Shown: one piece after another, positions 1-6,961 of the stretch
Position numbering within the stretch: the first letter of the stretch is position 1
Layout of the letters: each line of letters begins with the position of its first letter
DNA from: an uncultured Porphyromonas sp.
GTDB taxonomy: Bacteria > Bacteroidota > Bacteroidia > Bacteroidales > Porphyromonadaceae
Direction of reading: 5' to 3'
Length of the DNA: 9,889 bases
Assembly: GCA_945875135.1 (NCBI GenBank)
Contig: CAMCJO010000049.1
Coordinates: 1 to 9,889 of the forward strand
Notes under the pieces: model-generated
Told to the model about the DNA's origin: nothing
Databases searched by the model: none
Seen by the model: the letters and a program-made list of their open reading frames with translations, nothing else
Program-made: the position numbers and the translations under genes

Positions 1-762
1 CTCTCGGTTTACTCGACGGCTCTCCGCATCTTCTACACCTTTGAGACGACACAAAAGACCTCCAAGGGCGCAGACTCCACCGTCTACAAGCCAGCATGGG
101 AGATCTTTAGCAGCAACAAGAGCCTCTACGCACTGAACAGTCTCAAGCACAGTTACATCGAGGAGCTACTCAAGCCTTCGCCTGATGGCAAGACCTATAT
201 CAAGTCACCCGCTGGGGTCATCACCAAGCTCACCTGTAGCAAGGAGGAGCTGAGCCGCTTACTCCATCAGTATGAGGCGATGAGCAAAGACAAAGAGGAC
301 TTCGGATGGGTCATGAATGAAGGCAAGCTACAGATAACGGTAGATGTCCCCAACGTAGACACGCACTTCAACCCCCCCCCTCAGCTACTCCTCATACCGC
401 AGGATAGTGTGGCAAACTTCTTTGCCCGGAGCATCACCGACCCCTTGGTTGCCTCTACATCCTTTGTCTCTGGTCGTTACAGCGTCTTGGAGCGCAACTA
501 CACCTTTAGCAATATCAGCCACCTCATTGAGGCGCACATGCGCGGGAATATGGAGACCGATGCGAGTGGCAATCATCGTGTGACAAGAGACTTAGATCTA
601 CTCCTGATCCCCGTAGCCACAGAGAAAGCATCGACATCTGGATCGGCTGGACAGACGGTGGCTATCACCAACCTGCTCTACCCCTCAGCCGTACAGCTCA
701 AGTGGGGTGACAAGGGCTTCAAGCTGGGAGTCATCGGGACTGGCTTTTACAATAGACGATAG
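1..762 (+). CDS. DUF4270 family protein, C-terminal part (5' end outside window)
   Basis: The reading frame is open from base 1 to the TAG at 760-762, so this is the last ~253 residues of a longer protein whose start lies upstream. The text resembles the C-terminal half of DUF4270 proteins, Bacteroidetes-specific envelope proteins often predicted to be lipoproteins and of unknown function. Recognisable pieces are LRIFYTFET near the left edge, YIKSPAGVITKL around base 200, LLLIPQDS near 390, and a late LLLIPVATEK segment followed by a short beta-rich end. The ATG at 280 is an internal Met, not the start, because the homologous sequence continues upstream of it. An uninterrupted run of nine C residues at 372-380 lies inside the coding frame and encodes Asn-Pro-Pro-Pro. 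The nucleoside transporter gene begins 32 bp downstream on the same strand. Family assignment is from pattern memory; the biochemical role is unknown. Confidence 0.75.
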   Translation, partial: LSVYSTALRIFYTFETTQKTSKGADSTVYKPAWEIFSSNKSLYALNSLKHSYIEELLKPSPDGKTYIKSPAGVITKLTCSKEELSRLLHQYEAMSKDKEDFGWVMNEGKLQITVDVPNVDTHFNPPPQLLLIPQDSVANFFARSITDPLVASTSFVSGRYSVLERNYTFSNISHLIEAHMRGNMETDASGNHRVTRDLDLLLIPVATEKASTSGSAGQTVAITNLLYPSAVQLKWGDKGFKLGVIGTGFYNRR

Positions 763-794
763 ACCAAAGACGAGACACATTAGCGGCAAAAGGT

Positions 795-2069
795 ATGACT
801 AAAGAAAAAGAACAGATCAAGCTCAAACTGATCGTCATGAACTTCCTCCAGTTCTTCATCTGGGGGGCATGGCTCATCTCTATGGGACGCTACATGGGCA
901 ATGTGATGCAGTACGACGGGCAGGAGGTCGGCGGACTCTTTGCCACGGCGGGCTTCGCAGCGATCATCACGCCCGCACTGACGGGTATCATCGCTGACCG
1001 ATGGATCGGTGCCGAGCGACTACTCTCGATCTGCCACCTACTGACGGGCGCCTGCCTGATAGCGGTCGGTTGCCTACCGGTGGGGACGTCCTTTGCAACC
1101 ACTTGGCTGGTCATCTTTGGGGTCAACCTCTTCTTTATGCCTACCCTATCACTCTCCAACACGGTCGCATACCATGCGCTCGGCACGGTGCAGGCAGACA
1201 TTGTCAAGGACTTTCCCCCGATACGTGTCTGGGGTACCATCGGCTTCATCGTAGCGATGTGGCTGGTCAACCTATTTAAGTGGATGGACAGCCCGATGCA
1301 GTTCAACCTCGGAGCCTTTGCAGCCATCGCCCTAGCGATCTACGCCTGGACACTACCAGCAGTACCGCACGGAGTCAAGAAGGCAGAGGGGGAGCGTCGC
1401 TCGCTCCTATCCATACTAGGACTCGATGCATTGGTACTCTTTAAGAATAGGCAGATGGCGGTCTTCTTTACCTTCTGCATACTCCTCGGCGCAGCACTCC
1501 AGGTGACCAATGCTTATGGCAATATGTACCTCGACCACTTCAAGGGGGTCGCTGAGTATGCCGATAGCTTTGCGGTCAAGTATCCTAACATCCTACTATC
1601 ACTCTCTCAGATCTCAGAGACGCTCTTTATCCTCGCGATCCCATTCTTCTTAAAGCGCTTTGGCATCAAGGGGGTGATGACGATGAGCTTCGCCGCGTGG
1701 TTCCTACGCTTCGGACTCTTTGGCCTAGGCGACCCTGGGATGCCGGGCATCATCGCACTCATTCTCTCGATGGTGGTCTACGGTATGGCGTTTGACTTCT
1801 TCAACATCTCAGGCTCCATGTTTGTCGATCAGTCCGTCTCACCCTCGATGCGCGCCAGTGCACAGGGGCTCTTCCTCCTGATGACGAACGGGCTAGGTGT
1901 CGTGATCGGTTCGCTAGGCGCTGGCTGGGTCGTCGAGCACTTCACCACGGCTGGCGTGACTGCCTGGACGACCGTCTGGTACATCTTCGCAGGCTATGCA
2001 CTTATCACAGGAATCCTCTTCTGGCTCCTCTTCCATCCCAAGCAACTCGCGACAGCTCAATCGGCTTAA
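795..2069 (+). CDS. Nucleoside:H+ symporter, MFS NupG/XapB-like
   Basis: Predicted inner-membrane permease of 424 residues, close to the ~418 of NupG-type nucleoside/proton symporters. The opening (KLIVMNFLQFFIWGAWLIS, then a Gly-rich loop and ADRWIGAERLL after the second helix) is typical of this MFS family. About twelve hydrophobic segments can be traced, with a long basic loop near the middle (KKAEGERRSLL, ~residues 195-205) as expected between the two six-helix halves. The family imports purine and pyrimidine nucleosides; the exact substrate cannot be read from sequence. The ATG at 795 follows the weak purine stretch AAAAGG, the best Shine-Dalgarno-like signal in the window. It lies 32 bp after the DUF4270 gene and 31 bp before the MlaE-like gene, so co-transcription is plausible, although the functions look unrelated. 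Confidence 0.85.
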   Translation: MTKEKEQIKLKLIVMNFLQFFIWGAWLISMGRYMGNVMQYDGQEVGGLFATAGFAAIITPALTGIIADRWIGAERLLSICHLLTGACLIAVGCLPVGTSFATTWLVIFGVNLFFMPTLSLSNTVAYHALGTVQADIVKDFPPIRVWGTIGFIVAMWLVNLFKWMDSPMQFNLGAFAAIALAIYAWTLPAVPHGVKKAEGERRSLLSILGLDALVLFKNRQMAVFFTFCILLGAALQVTNAYGNMYLDHFKGVAEYADSFAVKYPNILLSLSQISETLFILAIPFFLKRFGIKGVMTMSFAAWFLRFGLFGLGDPGMPGIIALILSMVVYGMAFDFFNISGSMFVDQSVSPSMRASAQGLFLLMTNGLGVVIGSLGAGWVVEHFTTAGVTAWTTVWYIFAGYALITGILFWLLFHPKQLATAQSA

Positions 2070-2100
2070 GAAGAAGGCTATCATCCGAGTCCGCTAAGCT

Positions 2101-2856
2101 ATGGCTAATCCAATCAGCAATGCGCTCAGTGTCATGGGCGAGTACACGCTCCTCATGGCGCAAGTCTTCAGACGGCCGAAGAAGTGGGGCATCTTCTTCA
2201 AGCATCTGATCCGAGAGATAGCTAAGTACGGACTCGACTCGATATGGATCGTCGTGATCATCAGCTTTTTCATTGGCACGGTGATCACGATCCAGTTGAC
2301 GATCAATATGAACTCGCCACTCATCCCGCGCTTTACCATAGGGTATGCCAGCCGCGAGATCATGTTTCTCGAGTTCTCCTCCTCGATCATGTGTCTTATC
2401 CTCGCGGGCAAGGTGGGCTCTAGCATCGCCTCCGAGCTAGCTACCATGCGTGTGACGGAGCAGATCGACGCTATGGAGATTATGGGGGTCAACTCCGCCA
2501 ACTTCCTCATCCTCCCCAAGATCCTCGGGCTCATGCTTTTCATCCCAGTCCTGAGCGTCATCAGCATGTCTACGGGGCTGGTGGGTGGATACTTAGCCAC
2601 TTACTTTATTCCCTCGATCACCCCGTCGGACTTTGAGATGGGACTGCAGACCTTCTTTGTTGCGAAGAACATTTTCTACTCGATCATCAAGTCACTCGTC
2701 TACGCTTTCATCATCTCATCGGGTGCTAGCTACTTCGGCTACACGGTCCAGGGGGGTGCTCTCGGCGTAGGACGCGCCAGCACCAATGCGGTGGTCTCGA
2801 GCTGCGTGCTGATCCTCCTCGCCGATGTCGTACTCACCAGTCTATTGTTTATGTAA
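2101..2856 (+). CDS. mlaE: MlaE-type ABC transporter permease (lipid trafficking)
   Basis: Integral membrane permease of 251 residues, the normal length for MlaE/TTG2B family proteins. In characterised systems these pair with an MlaF ATPase and an MCE-domain MlaD protein to move phospholipids between the inner and outer membranes. Visible family marks are an amphipathic N-terminal segment before the first long hydrophobic helix (IWIVVIISFFIGTVITIQ, ~residues 50-67) and the conserved cytoplasmic coupling region (AGKVGSSIASELATMRVTEQ followed by DAMEIMGVNS, ~residues 100-130), where the Glu-Leu-x-x-Met-x-V-x-E-Q-I-D pattern is diagnostic. Several further hydrophobic helices follow. The ATPase gene starts 4 bp after the TAA, which supports translational coupling. 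No MCE gene follows in this window, so the complete complex must rely on genes elsewhere. The symbol is by family, not proven orthology. Confidence 0.88.
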   Translation: MANPISNALSVMGEYTLLMAQVFRRPKKWGIFFKHLIREIAKYGLDSIWIVVIISFFIGTVITIQLTINMNSPLIPRFTIGYASREIMFLEFSSSIMCLILAGKVGSSIASELATMRVTEQIDAMEIMGVNSANFLILPKILGLMLFIPVLSVISMSTGLVGGYLATYFIPSITPSDFEMGLQTFFVAKNIFYSIIKSLVYAFIISSGASYFGYTVQGGALGVGRASTNAVVSSCVLILLADVVLTSLLFM

Positions 2857-2860
2857 GGCT

Positions 2861-3598
2861 ATGGGACAAGGGACTAAGATCATAGAGGTCAGAGAGCTCT
2901 GCAAAGCGTTTGACGACAAGGTGGTACTGGATCACATCAATGCCACCTTTAAGCCTGGAAGCATCAACTGCATCATCGGGCGTAGTGGTGCGGGCAAGAC
3001 AGTCTTGCTCAAGAGTCTCATAGGTCTCATACAGCCCACGTCGGGAGAGATACTCTTCGATGGGAACAATATGATGCTCCTGTCCAAGGAGCAACTCAAG
3101 CGACTAAGACAAGTAACGGGCGTGCTCTTTCAGGGATCAGCACTCTTCGATAGTATGACCGTCTTGGAGAATGTTCTCTTCCCGCTCCAGCTCTTTTCCA
3201 AGCTATCGCCACGAGAGCGCAAAGCACACGCTATGGCACTCCTCGATCGGGTCGGACTAGAGGGTGCGCATCGTAAGTTCCCCTCCGAGATCAGTGGCGG
3301 TATGATGAAGCGCGTAGCCATAGCTCGTGCTGTGGCGCTCAACCCGCACTACCTCTTTTGCGACGAACCCAACTCAGGGCTAGACCCCTCCACATCGGCT
3401 TCGATAGACAAGCTCCTCAAAGAGCTCACCGAGGAGTTCCAGATCACGACGGTGGTCAACACGCACGACATGAACTCCATCAAGACCATCGCTAATCATA
3501 TCCTCTATCTAGATAAAGGGCAGGTCGCATGGCAGGGGTCACGTGAGGAACTCAGTGGCGACATTCCTCTCTCTCTTAAAAACTTTCTTTACCTTTGA
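2861..3598 (+). CDS. mlaF: MlaF-type ABC transporter ATP-binding protein
   Basis: Cytoplasmic ATPase of 245 residues, predicted to energise the MlaE-like permease encoded just upstream. All nucleotide-binding motifs are present: Walker A GRSGAGKT (residues 40-47), Q-loop Gln91 in VLFQGSALFDSMTV, signature ISGGMMKRVAIARA (from residue 144), Walker B ending CDEPNSGLDP (Asp168-Glu169, with Asn where Thr is more usual), and H-loop His202 in VVNTHDMNS. The LFDSMTVLENV stretch is typical of the Mla/Ttg2A group. I chose the ATG at 2861 rather than the in-frame ATG at 2825: the longer form would add 12 residues that overlap the permease gene, whereas the shorter form starts 4 bp after its stop and begins directly before the first beta strand. 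The next gene begins 34 bp downstream. Confidence 0.88.
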   Translation: MGQGTKIIEVRELCKAFDDKVVLDHINATFKPGSINCIIGRSGAGKTVLLKSLIGLIQPTSGEILFDGNNMMLLSKEQLKRLRQVTGVLFQGSALFDSMTVLENVLFPLQLFSKLSPRERKAHAMALLDRVGLEGAHRKFPSEISGGMMKRVAIARAVALNPHYLFCDEPNSGLDPSTSASIDKLLKELTEEFQITTVVNTHDMNSIKTIANHILYLDKGQVAWQGSREELSGDIPLSLKNFLYL

Positions 3599-3632
3599 CA
3601 CGACCCTTTTCTTTCTCTCATTGGCAAATAAG

Positions 3633-4547
3633 ATGACACACGCTAAGCGATATATAGGTTACCTCTTCCTCCTCACCCTCCTACTCTCATGGGGCTGCAA
3701 AGACCACAGCAGCGACTACTCTGCTCAAGGTATCTTTGAGGCGGAGGAGATCGTTGTCTCGGCCGTCACTTCGGGCGAGCTACTGCGTCTAGACGTCTCT
3801 GAGGGTGACCAACTAGAGGAGGGGCAGGTCGTAGGACTGATCGACACCACCTTCCTCGCCCTGCAGAAAGACCTCGTTGACACGCAGCAAGCGACCATCA
3901 ATGCAGCGGGGCATACCAATGCAGCGACACAGGTAGCACCTCTAGAGGCTCAGCTCAAGGCACTCAACAAAGAGCGTGATCGCTACGCCCCGCTCGTAGC
4001 TCGTGGCGTCATGGCTCAGCGCACGCTAGACGAGATCGACGCTAAGATCTCCGCTGTCAAAGGGCAGATAGCCGCTGCACGGGCTACCATCGGACAGCAA
4101 AACCGCTCCACAAGTGGTAGCGGCGATGCACTCTCCGTACAAGAGAGTCAGGTAGACCAGATGATCTCTCGGAGCTTCATCAAGGCACCTATCTCGGGGA
4201 CAGTGCTCACCGTTTACCTGCATCAGGGCGAGCTAGCAGGACAAGGCATGCCGCTCTTTCGCCTAGCCAACCTCCAGCAGATGTATCTGCGTGCTTACGT
4301 CACAGCAGAGCAACTCCAAAAGGTAACCCTCGGGCAAGAGGTCTCCGTCTATAGCGATATGGGCGAGGAGGAGGCACAAGCCTACACAGGCGAAGTGGTA
4401 TGGATCTCCGACCGAGCTGAGTTTACCCCCAAAAACATACAGACGCCCGACGCCCGCGCCTCGCTCATCTATGCGATCAAGGTGCGCGTTCCCAACGATG
4501 GCAAGCTACGCATCGGACAGTATGGACGTGTCGTCCTAGATCAGTAG
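3633..4547 (+). CDS. HlyD/YbhG-type membrane fusion (adaptor) lipoprotein
   Basis: Periplasmic adaptor of 304 residues, expected to work with the two ATPases encoded next in an ABC efflux pump of the YbhG/YhiI kind. The N-terminus has a basic start (MTHAKR), a hydrophobic core and Cys22 in LLLSWGC, a plausible but slightly atypical lipobox (Trp at -2). The mature part shows the first half of a lipoyl/barrel-sandwich domain (EAEEIVVSAVTSGELLRLDVSEGD, residues 36-59), a Gln/Ala/Lys-rich coiled-coil hairpin (~70-160), the second lipoyl half (IKAPISGTVLTVYLHQGELAG) and a beta-barrel (AYVTAEQLQKVTLGQEVSVY). Translation could start at an in-frame ATG at 3543, but that would overlap the ATPase gene and place 30 extra residues before a good signal sequence, so 3633 is preferred. 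The next gene starts 4 bp after the stop. Efflux substrate unknown. Confidence 0.85.
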   Translation: MTHAKRYIGYLFLLTLLLSWGCKDHSSDYSAQGIFEAEEIVVSAVTSGELLRLDVSEGDQLEEGQVVGLIDTTFLALQKDLVDTQQATINAAGHTNAATQVAPLEAQLKALNKERDRYAPLVARGVMAQRTLDEIDAKISAVKGQIAAARATIGQQNRSTSGSGDALSVQESQVDQMISRSFIKAPISGTVLTVYLHQGELAGQGMPLFRLANLQQMYLRAYVTAEQLQKVTLGQEVSVYSDMGEEEAQAYTGEVVWISDRAEFTPKNIQTPDARASLIYAIKVRVPNDGKLRIGQYGRVVLDQ

Positions 4548-4551
4548 ACCT

Positions 4552-5487
4552 ATGTCTGTAGCTCAGGCGATCCAACCAGCGGTATCTTGTCAGGGCGTAA
4601 GCAAGAGCTTTGGCAAGACCGTTGCGCTCCAGGGCATCGACCTCAGCGTCCGTGAGGGCGAGCTACTAGGGATCATCGGCCCCGACGGAGCCGGCAAGAC
4701 AACCCTCATACGCATCATCGCCACGCTCCTCAACCCCGACGCTGGCGCGGTCACCGTCTTAGGTCACGACGTCAAGCGCGACTACCGCCCGCTGCGTCAT
4801 CAGATCGGCTATATGCCCGGTCGCTTCTCCCTCTACCAAGACCTCACCGTACGGGAGAATCTTGAGTTCTTCGCCACCGTCTACAAGACGACCGTCGAGG
4901 AGAATTACCACCTTATCGAGGACATCTATAAGATGCTCCTCCCCTTCGAAAAGCGTCCCGCTGGCAAGCTCTCAGGCGGTATGAAGCAAAAGCTAGCTCT
5001 CTCCTGCGCACTCATACACAAGCCACGGCTCCTCCTCCTCGATGAGCCGACGACCGGCGTCGATCCCGTCTCGCGCCGCGAGTTCTGGCAGATGCTCTCC
5101 AAGCTACGCCAGCAGGGCGAGATCACGATGATCGTCAGCACCCCTTACATGGACGAGGCGGTGCTATGCGACCAAGTAGCCCTGATGAAAGATGGTCAGA
5201 TCCTCTCCATAGACACCCCCGACGGGCTCGTCTCAAACATGGATCGAGCTCTTTGGTCTGCCACCGCGGAGGATATGGGCGACCTACTTCTCAAGTTGCG
5301 CAGCCTCAGTGGCGTGCTCAGCAGCTATGCCTTTGGCGAGGCGCACCACTTCACCTTCGACGAGCAGCTCATCACCCCCGAAGAGATCCACACGCGCCTC
5401 CTAGAGCAGGGTGTGCGGGGACTAGACATCCGCAAGATCCCCCCCTCCATCGAGGACTACTTCCTCATCATCTCCCAAGAGTCCTAG
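4552..5487 (+). CDS. ABC efflux ATPase, YbhF N-half-like, with degenerate Q- and H-loops
   Basis: ABC ATPase of 311 residues corresponding to the first half of the fused two-domain ATPase YbhF. Intact motifs are Walker A GPDGAGKTT (43-51), signature KLSGGMKQKLALS (139-151) and Walker B LLLLDEPTTGVDP (Glu165). Two catalytic-loop residues are missing: the Q-loop reads YMPGRFSLY, with Gly90 where Gln is expected, and the H-loop reads STPYMDEA, with Pro198 in place of His. The C-terminal ~80 residues form the extra alpha/beta domain often found after drug-export NBDs, ending in the usual SIEDYFL motif. I recall the STPYMDEA variant in related proteins, so it is probably a lineage trait rather than an assembly error. 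The partner ATPase gene begins 3 bp after the stop. Together they should form an asymmetric heterodimer; substrate and permease are not known from this window. Confidence 0.87.
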   Translation: MSVAQAIQPAVSCQGVSKSFGKTVALQGIDLSVREGELLGIIGPDGAGKTTLIRIIATLLNPDAGAVTVLGHDVKRDYRPLRHQIGYMPGRFSLYQDLTVRENLEFFATVYKTTVEENYHLIEDIYKMLLPFEKRPAGKLSGGMKQKLALSCALIHKPRLLLLDEPTTGVDPVSRREFWQMLSKLRQQGEITMIVSTPYMDEAVLCDQVALMKDGQILSIDTPDGLVSNMDRALWSATAEDMGDLLLKLRSLSGVLSSYAFGEAHHFTFDEQLITPEEIHTRLLEQGVRGLDIRKIPPSIEDYFLIISQES

Positions 5488-5490
5488 CCC

Positions 5491-6237
5491 ATGCCCTCCA
5501 CCGAGTATAGTATATTGGCCAATAAGCTCACCAAGCGCTTCGGTGACTTCACCGCTGTCGATGAAATCACCTTCGACGTCTTGCCGGGCGAGATCTTCGG
5601 CTTCCTAGGAGCCAATGGTGCTGGCAAAAGCACCGCCATACGTATGCTCACTGGACTGCTCAAGCCCACCTCCGGCTACGCCGAGGTAGCAGGCTATGAC
5701 GTGCGCAAAGAGACCGAGCTGATCAAGCGAAACATCGGCTACATGAGTCAGAAGTTCTCCCTCTACGACTACCTCTCTGTCGAGGAGAATATCTTCCTCT
5801 ACGGACGCATCTACGGTCTCTCGCGACGCATCATACAGAGCCGTATGGAGCGACTCCTCGAGGAGCTCAACTTCTACGATCAGCGCAAGCTCCGTGTGGG
5901 CAGCCTACCCCTTGGGTGGAAGCAGAAGTTAGCCTTCTCCGTCGCCATCTTTCACCGTCCCAAGATAGTCTTCCTCGATGAGCCTACGGGAGGCGTTGAC
6001 CCTGTGGCACGGCGACGCTTCTGGGAGCTTATCTACAACGCCGCTGCCGAGGGCATCACCGTCTTCGTCACCACACACTATATGGACGAGTCGGAGTACT
6101 GCGACCGCATATCCATCATGGTAGACGGACAAATCAAAGCTCTAGACACCCCACGAGCCTTAAAGCGACAATTTGACTGTGACTCGATGGACGAAGTCTT
6201 CTACCAGCTAGCCCGCGGTGCTAAGCGCTCCGAATAG
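5491..6237 (+). CDS. ABC efflux ATPase, YbhF C-half-like, with degenerate signature motif
   Basis: ABC ATPase of 248 residues matching the second half of YbhF. Walker A is GANGAGKST (40-48), the Q-loop is intact (YMSQKFSLY, Gln87), Walker B is IVFLDEPTGGVDP (Glu164) and the H-loop is intact (TTHYMDESEYCD, His196). The signature is abnormal: LPLGWKQKLA (139-148) replaces LSGGxKQ, so the Ser that contacts ATP in the partner's site is Pro140. These changes complement the defects in the preceding ATPase. The gene has no long C-terminal extension and ends MDEVFYQLARG, a usual ending for this group. The pump's permease genes would normally come next; instead a 142-bp gap leads into hsp20, so this is the last gene of the visible transport operon. 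Confidence 0.87.
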   Translation: MPSTEYSILANKLTKRFGDFTAVDEITFDVLPGEIFGFLGANGAGKSTAIRMLTGLLKPTSGYAEVAGYDVRKETELIKRNIGYMSQKFSLYDYLSVEENIFLYGRIYGLSRRIIQSRMERLLEELNFYDQRKLRVGSLPLGWKQKLAFSVAIFHRPKIVFLDEPTGGVDPVARRRFWELIYNAAAEGITVFVTTHYMDESEYCDRISIMVDGQIKALDTPRALKRQFDCDSMDEVFYQLARGAKRSE

Positions 6238-6254
6238 TTTCGTTAGTCACCTCT

Positions 6255-6271
6255 TGCGACAAATTGTCACA
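6255..6271. promoter_or_regulatory. Short palindrome upstream of hsp20, possible operator
   Basis: The sequence TGCGACAAATTGTCACA contains a perfect 5-bp inverted repeat (GACAA / TTGTC) around a single A at 6263, with TG/CA pairing again one mismatch further out. It lies 18 bp after the end of the transport operon and 108 bp before the hsp20 start, overlapping a possible -33 region. It does not match CIRCE (TTAGCACTC-N9-GAGTGCTAA). A regulatory role is an inference from symmetry and position only. Confidence 0.25.
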
Positions 6272-6296
6272 CTTCCAGCCGTTGGCTTACCCTTTG
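6264..6296 (+). promoter_or_regulatory. Weak candidate promoter for hsp20
   Basis: A TTG at 6264-6266 and TACCCTTTG at 6288-6296 loosely resemble the Bacteroidetes -33 (TTTG) and -7 (TAnnTTTG) boxes. The -7 match has three bases instead of two between TA and TTTG, and the spacing is longer than usual. The transcript would have an ~80-base leader ending in an A-rich, Shine-Dalgarno-free stretch, common ahead of well-expressed Bacteroidetes genes. It is listed because hsp20 is expected to have its own stress-responsive promoter and this is the best candidate I see. Confidence 0.2.
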
Positions 6297-6379
6297 CTAG
6301 ATAGTTAGTGCAGGTCACCCGAGAGATCGAAGCCCTGCACAGAGTAAGTACACAAACACCAATTAAAATCAATACTACT

Positions 6380-6811
6380 ATGACACTATCAAGAAGAGAC
6401 AACAACTGGAGGCCCGCACTATGGAGCGACCTCTTTGACAGCAACTGGATGGTAAGACCCAACGCTACTGCACCCGCTATCAACGTACTAGAGACTCCCG
6501 AGGAGTTTCGTGTAGAGATTGCAGCTCCAGGCATGAAGCGCGAGGACTTCAACATCGAGATCAACGAGGAGCACGACCTAGTCATCACGATGGAGCACCA
6601 CAACGAGGAGGAGCAGCACGACAACAAGCAGAGCCGCTACCTACGTCGCGAGTTCTCCTACAGCAAGTTCGAGCAGACCCTCATACTGCCAGACAATGTA
6701 GACGAGGAGCGCATCCAGGCACGCATGGCCGACGGCGTCCTCACCCTCTCGATCCCCAAGATCAGCGAAGAGGAGCAGCAGAAGGCTCGTCGCACCATCG
6801 CTATCGAGTAG
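6380..6811 (+). CDS. Small heat-shock protein, Hsp20/alpha-crystallin family
   Basis: ATP-independent holdase chaperone of 143 residues, a normal length for bacterial Hsp20. The N-terminal arm (1-31) has the aromatic pattern WRPALWSDLFDSNW. The alpha-crystallin domain runs from about residue 32 (PAINVLETPEEFRVEIAAPGM) through LRREFSYSKFEQTLILPDNVD to the family hallmark ARMADGVLTLSIPK (114-127). The C-terminal tail carries the I-x-I motif Ile140-Ala-Ile142, which docks on neighbouring subunits during oligomer assembly. The ATG at 6380 is preferred to an in-frame GTG at 6308 because the added 24 residues do not resemble an Hsp20 arm and the ATG follows an A-rich leader. The stop codon is doubled (TAG TAG). 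A strong hairpin terminator follows 65 bp later. The last ~30 codons plus the terminator are duplicated in truncated form at 9399-9575. Confidence 0.93.
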   Translation: MTLSRRDNNWRPALWSDLFDSNWMVRPNATAPAINVLETPEEFRVEIAAPGMKREDFNIEINEEHDLVITMEHHNEEEQHDNKQSRYLRREFSYSKFEQTLILPDNVDEERIQARMADGVLTLSIPKISEEEQQKARRTIAIE

Positions 6812-6887
6812 TAGCGCCACACCGCTAGACTTGAGCCCCTCGCTCTAGTCTTACCATAAAAATCTAACACACACCTAGTAGCCCCGC
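6771..6887 (+). repeat. Direct repeat copy A: hsp20 3' end and terminator arm
   Basis: This segment recurs at 9433-9550. After the hsp20 stop the two copies run side by side through the untranslated region and the first terminator arm with three substitutions (TAG/TAA stop, GACTT/GACCT, GCCCC/GCACC) and one 2-base length change in an AC run. The homology also includes 6572-6618, upstream of the deleted part. Similarity ends just after the terminator stem. Confidence 0.85.
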
Positions 6888-6920
6888 CCAGCACCTATGC
6901 TGCGTGGGGCTACTACTTTT
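6876..6920 (+). terminator. Rho-independent terminator of hsp20
   Basis: Perfect 10-bp inverted repeat TAGTAGCCCC (6876-6885) / GGGGCTACTA (6906-6915), followed by CTTTT. The stem closes a 20-base loop in which GC/GC can also pair. It sits 65 bp after the hsp20 stop and is shared, with a changed loop, by the second copy at 9540-9575. Confidence 0.8.
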
Positions 6921-6930
6921 CGCCCCTGAG

Positions 6931-6961
6931 GAGACTGTTGAAAAAGCCAACAGGCTCTTTT
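6931..6961 (+). terminator. Second hairpin with T-run (terminator or IS end)
   Basis: GAG-A-CTGTTG (6931-6940) pairs with CAACAG-G-CTC (6948-6957), one internal mismatch, around a 7-base loop, and is followed by TTTT (6958-6961). An alternative pairing of AAAAGCC with GGCTCTTTT is also possible. The structure could back up the hsp20 terminator, or it could be the terminal inverted repeat of a decayed mobile element. Sequence alone does not decide between them. Confidence 0.4.

Noticed and set aside
2825..2860. Longer N-terminus for the MlaF-like ATPase
   Set aside because: The extra 12 residues overlap the permease gene and are Cys-rich and unlike the family; the ATG at 2861 lies directly before the first domain strand.
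3543..3632. Longer N-terminus for the adaptor lipoprotein
   Set aside because: It would overlap the end of the upstream ATPase gene and bury the lipoprotein signal 30 residues inside.
3696..3720. Surface lipoprotein export signal after Cys22 of the adaptor (Lys-Asp)
   Set aside because: Only two acidic/basic positions match known Bacteroidetes export signals, and a membrane fusion protein is expected to stay in the periplasm.
4552..5487. Reading the H-loop Pro as a sequencing error
   Set aside because: The codon is a clean CCT, the frame is intact, the Q-loop is also changed, and the partner ATPase has the matching signature loss, so a real feature is more likely.
6308..6379. GTG start adding 24 residues to Hsp20
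   Set aside because: The added sequence overlaps the likely promoter/leader region and does not resemble an Hsp20 N-terminal arm; the ATG at 6380 gives a normal length.
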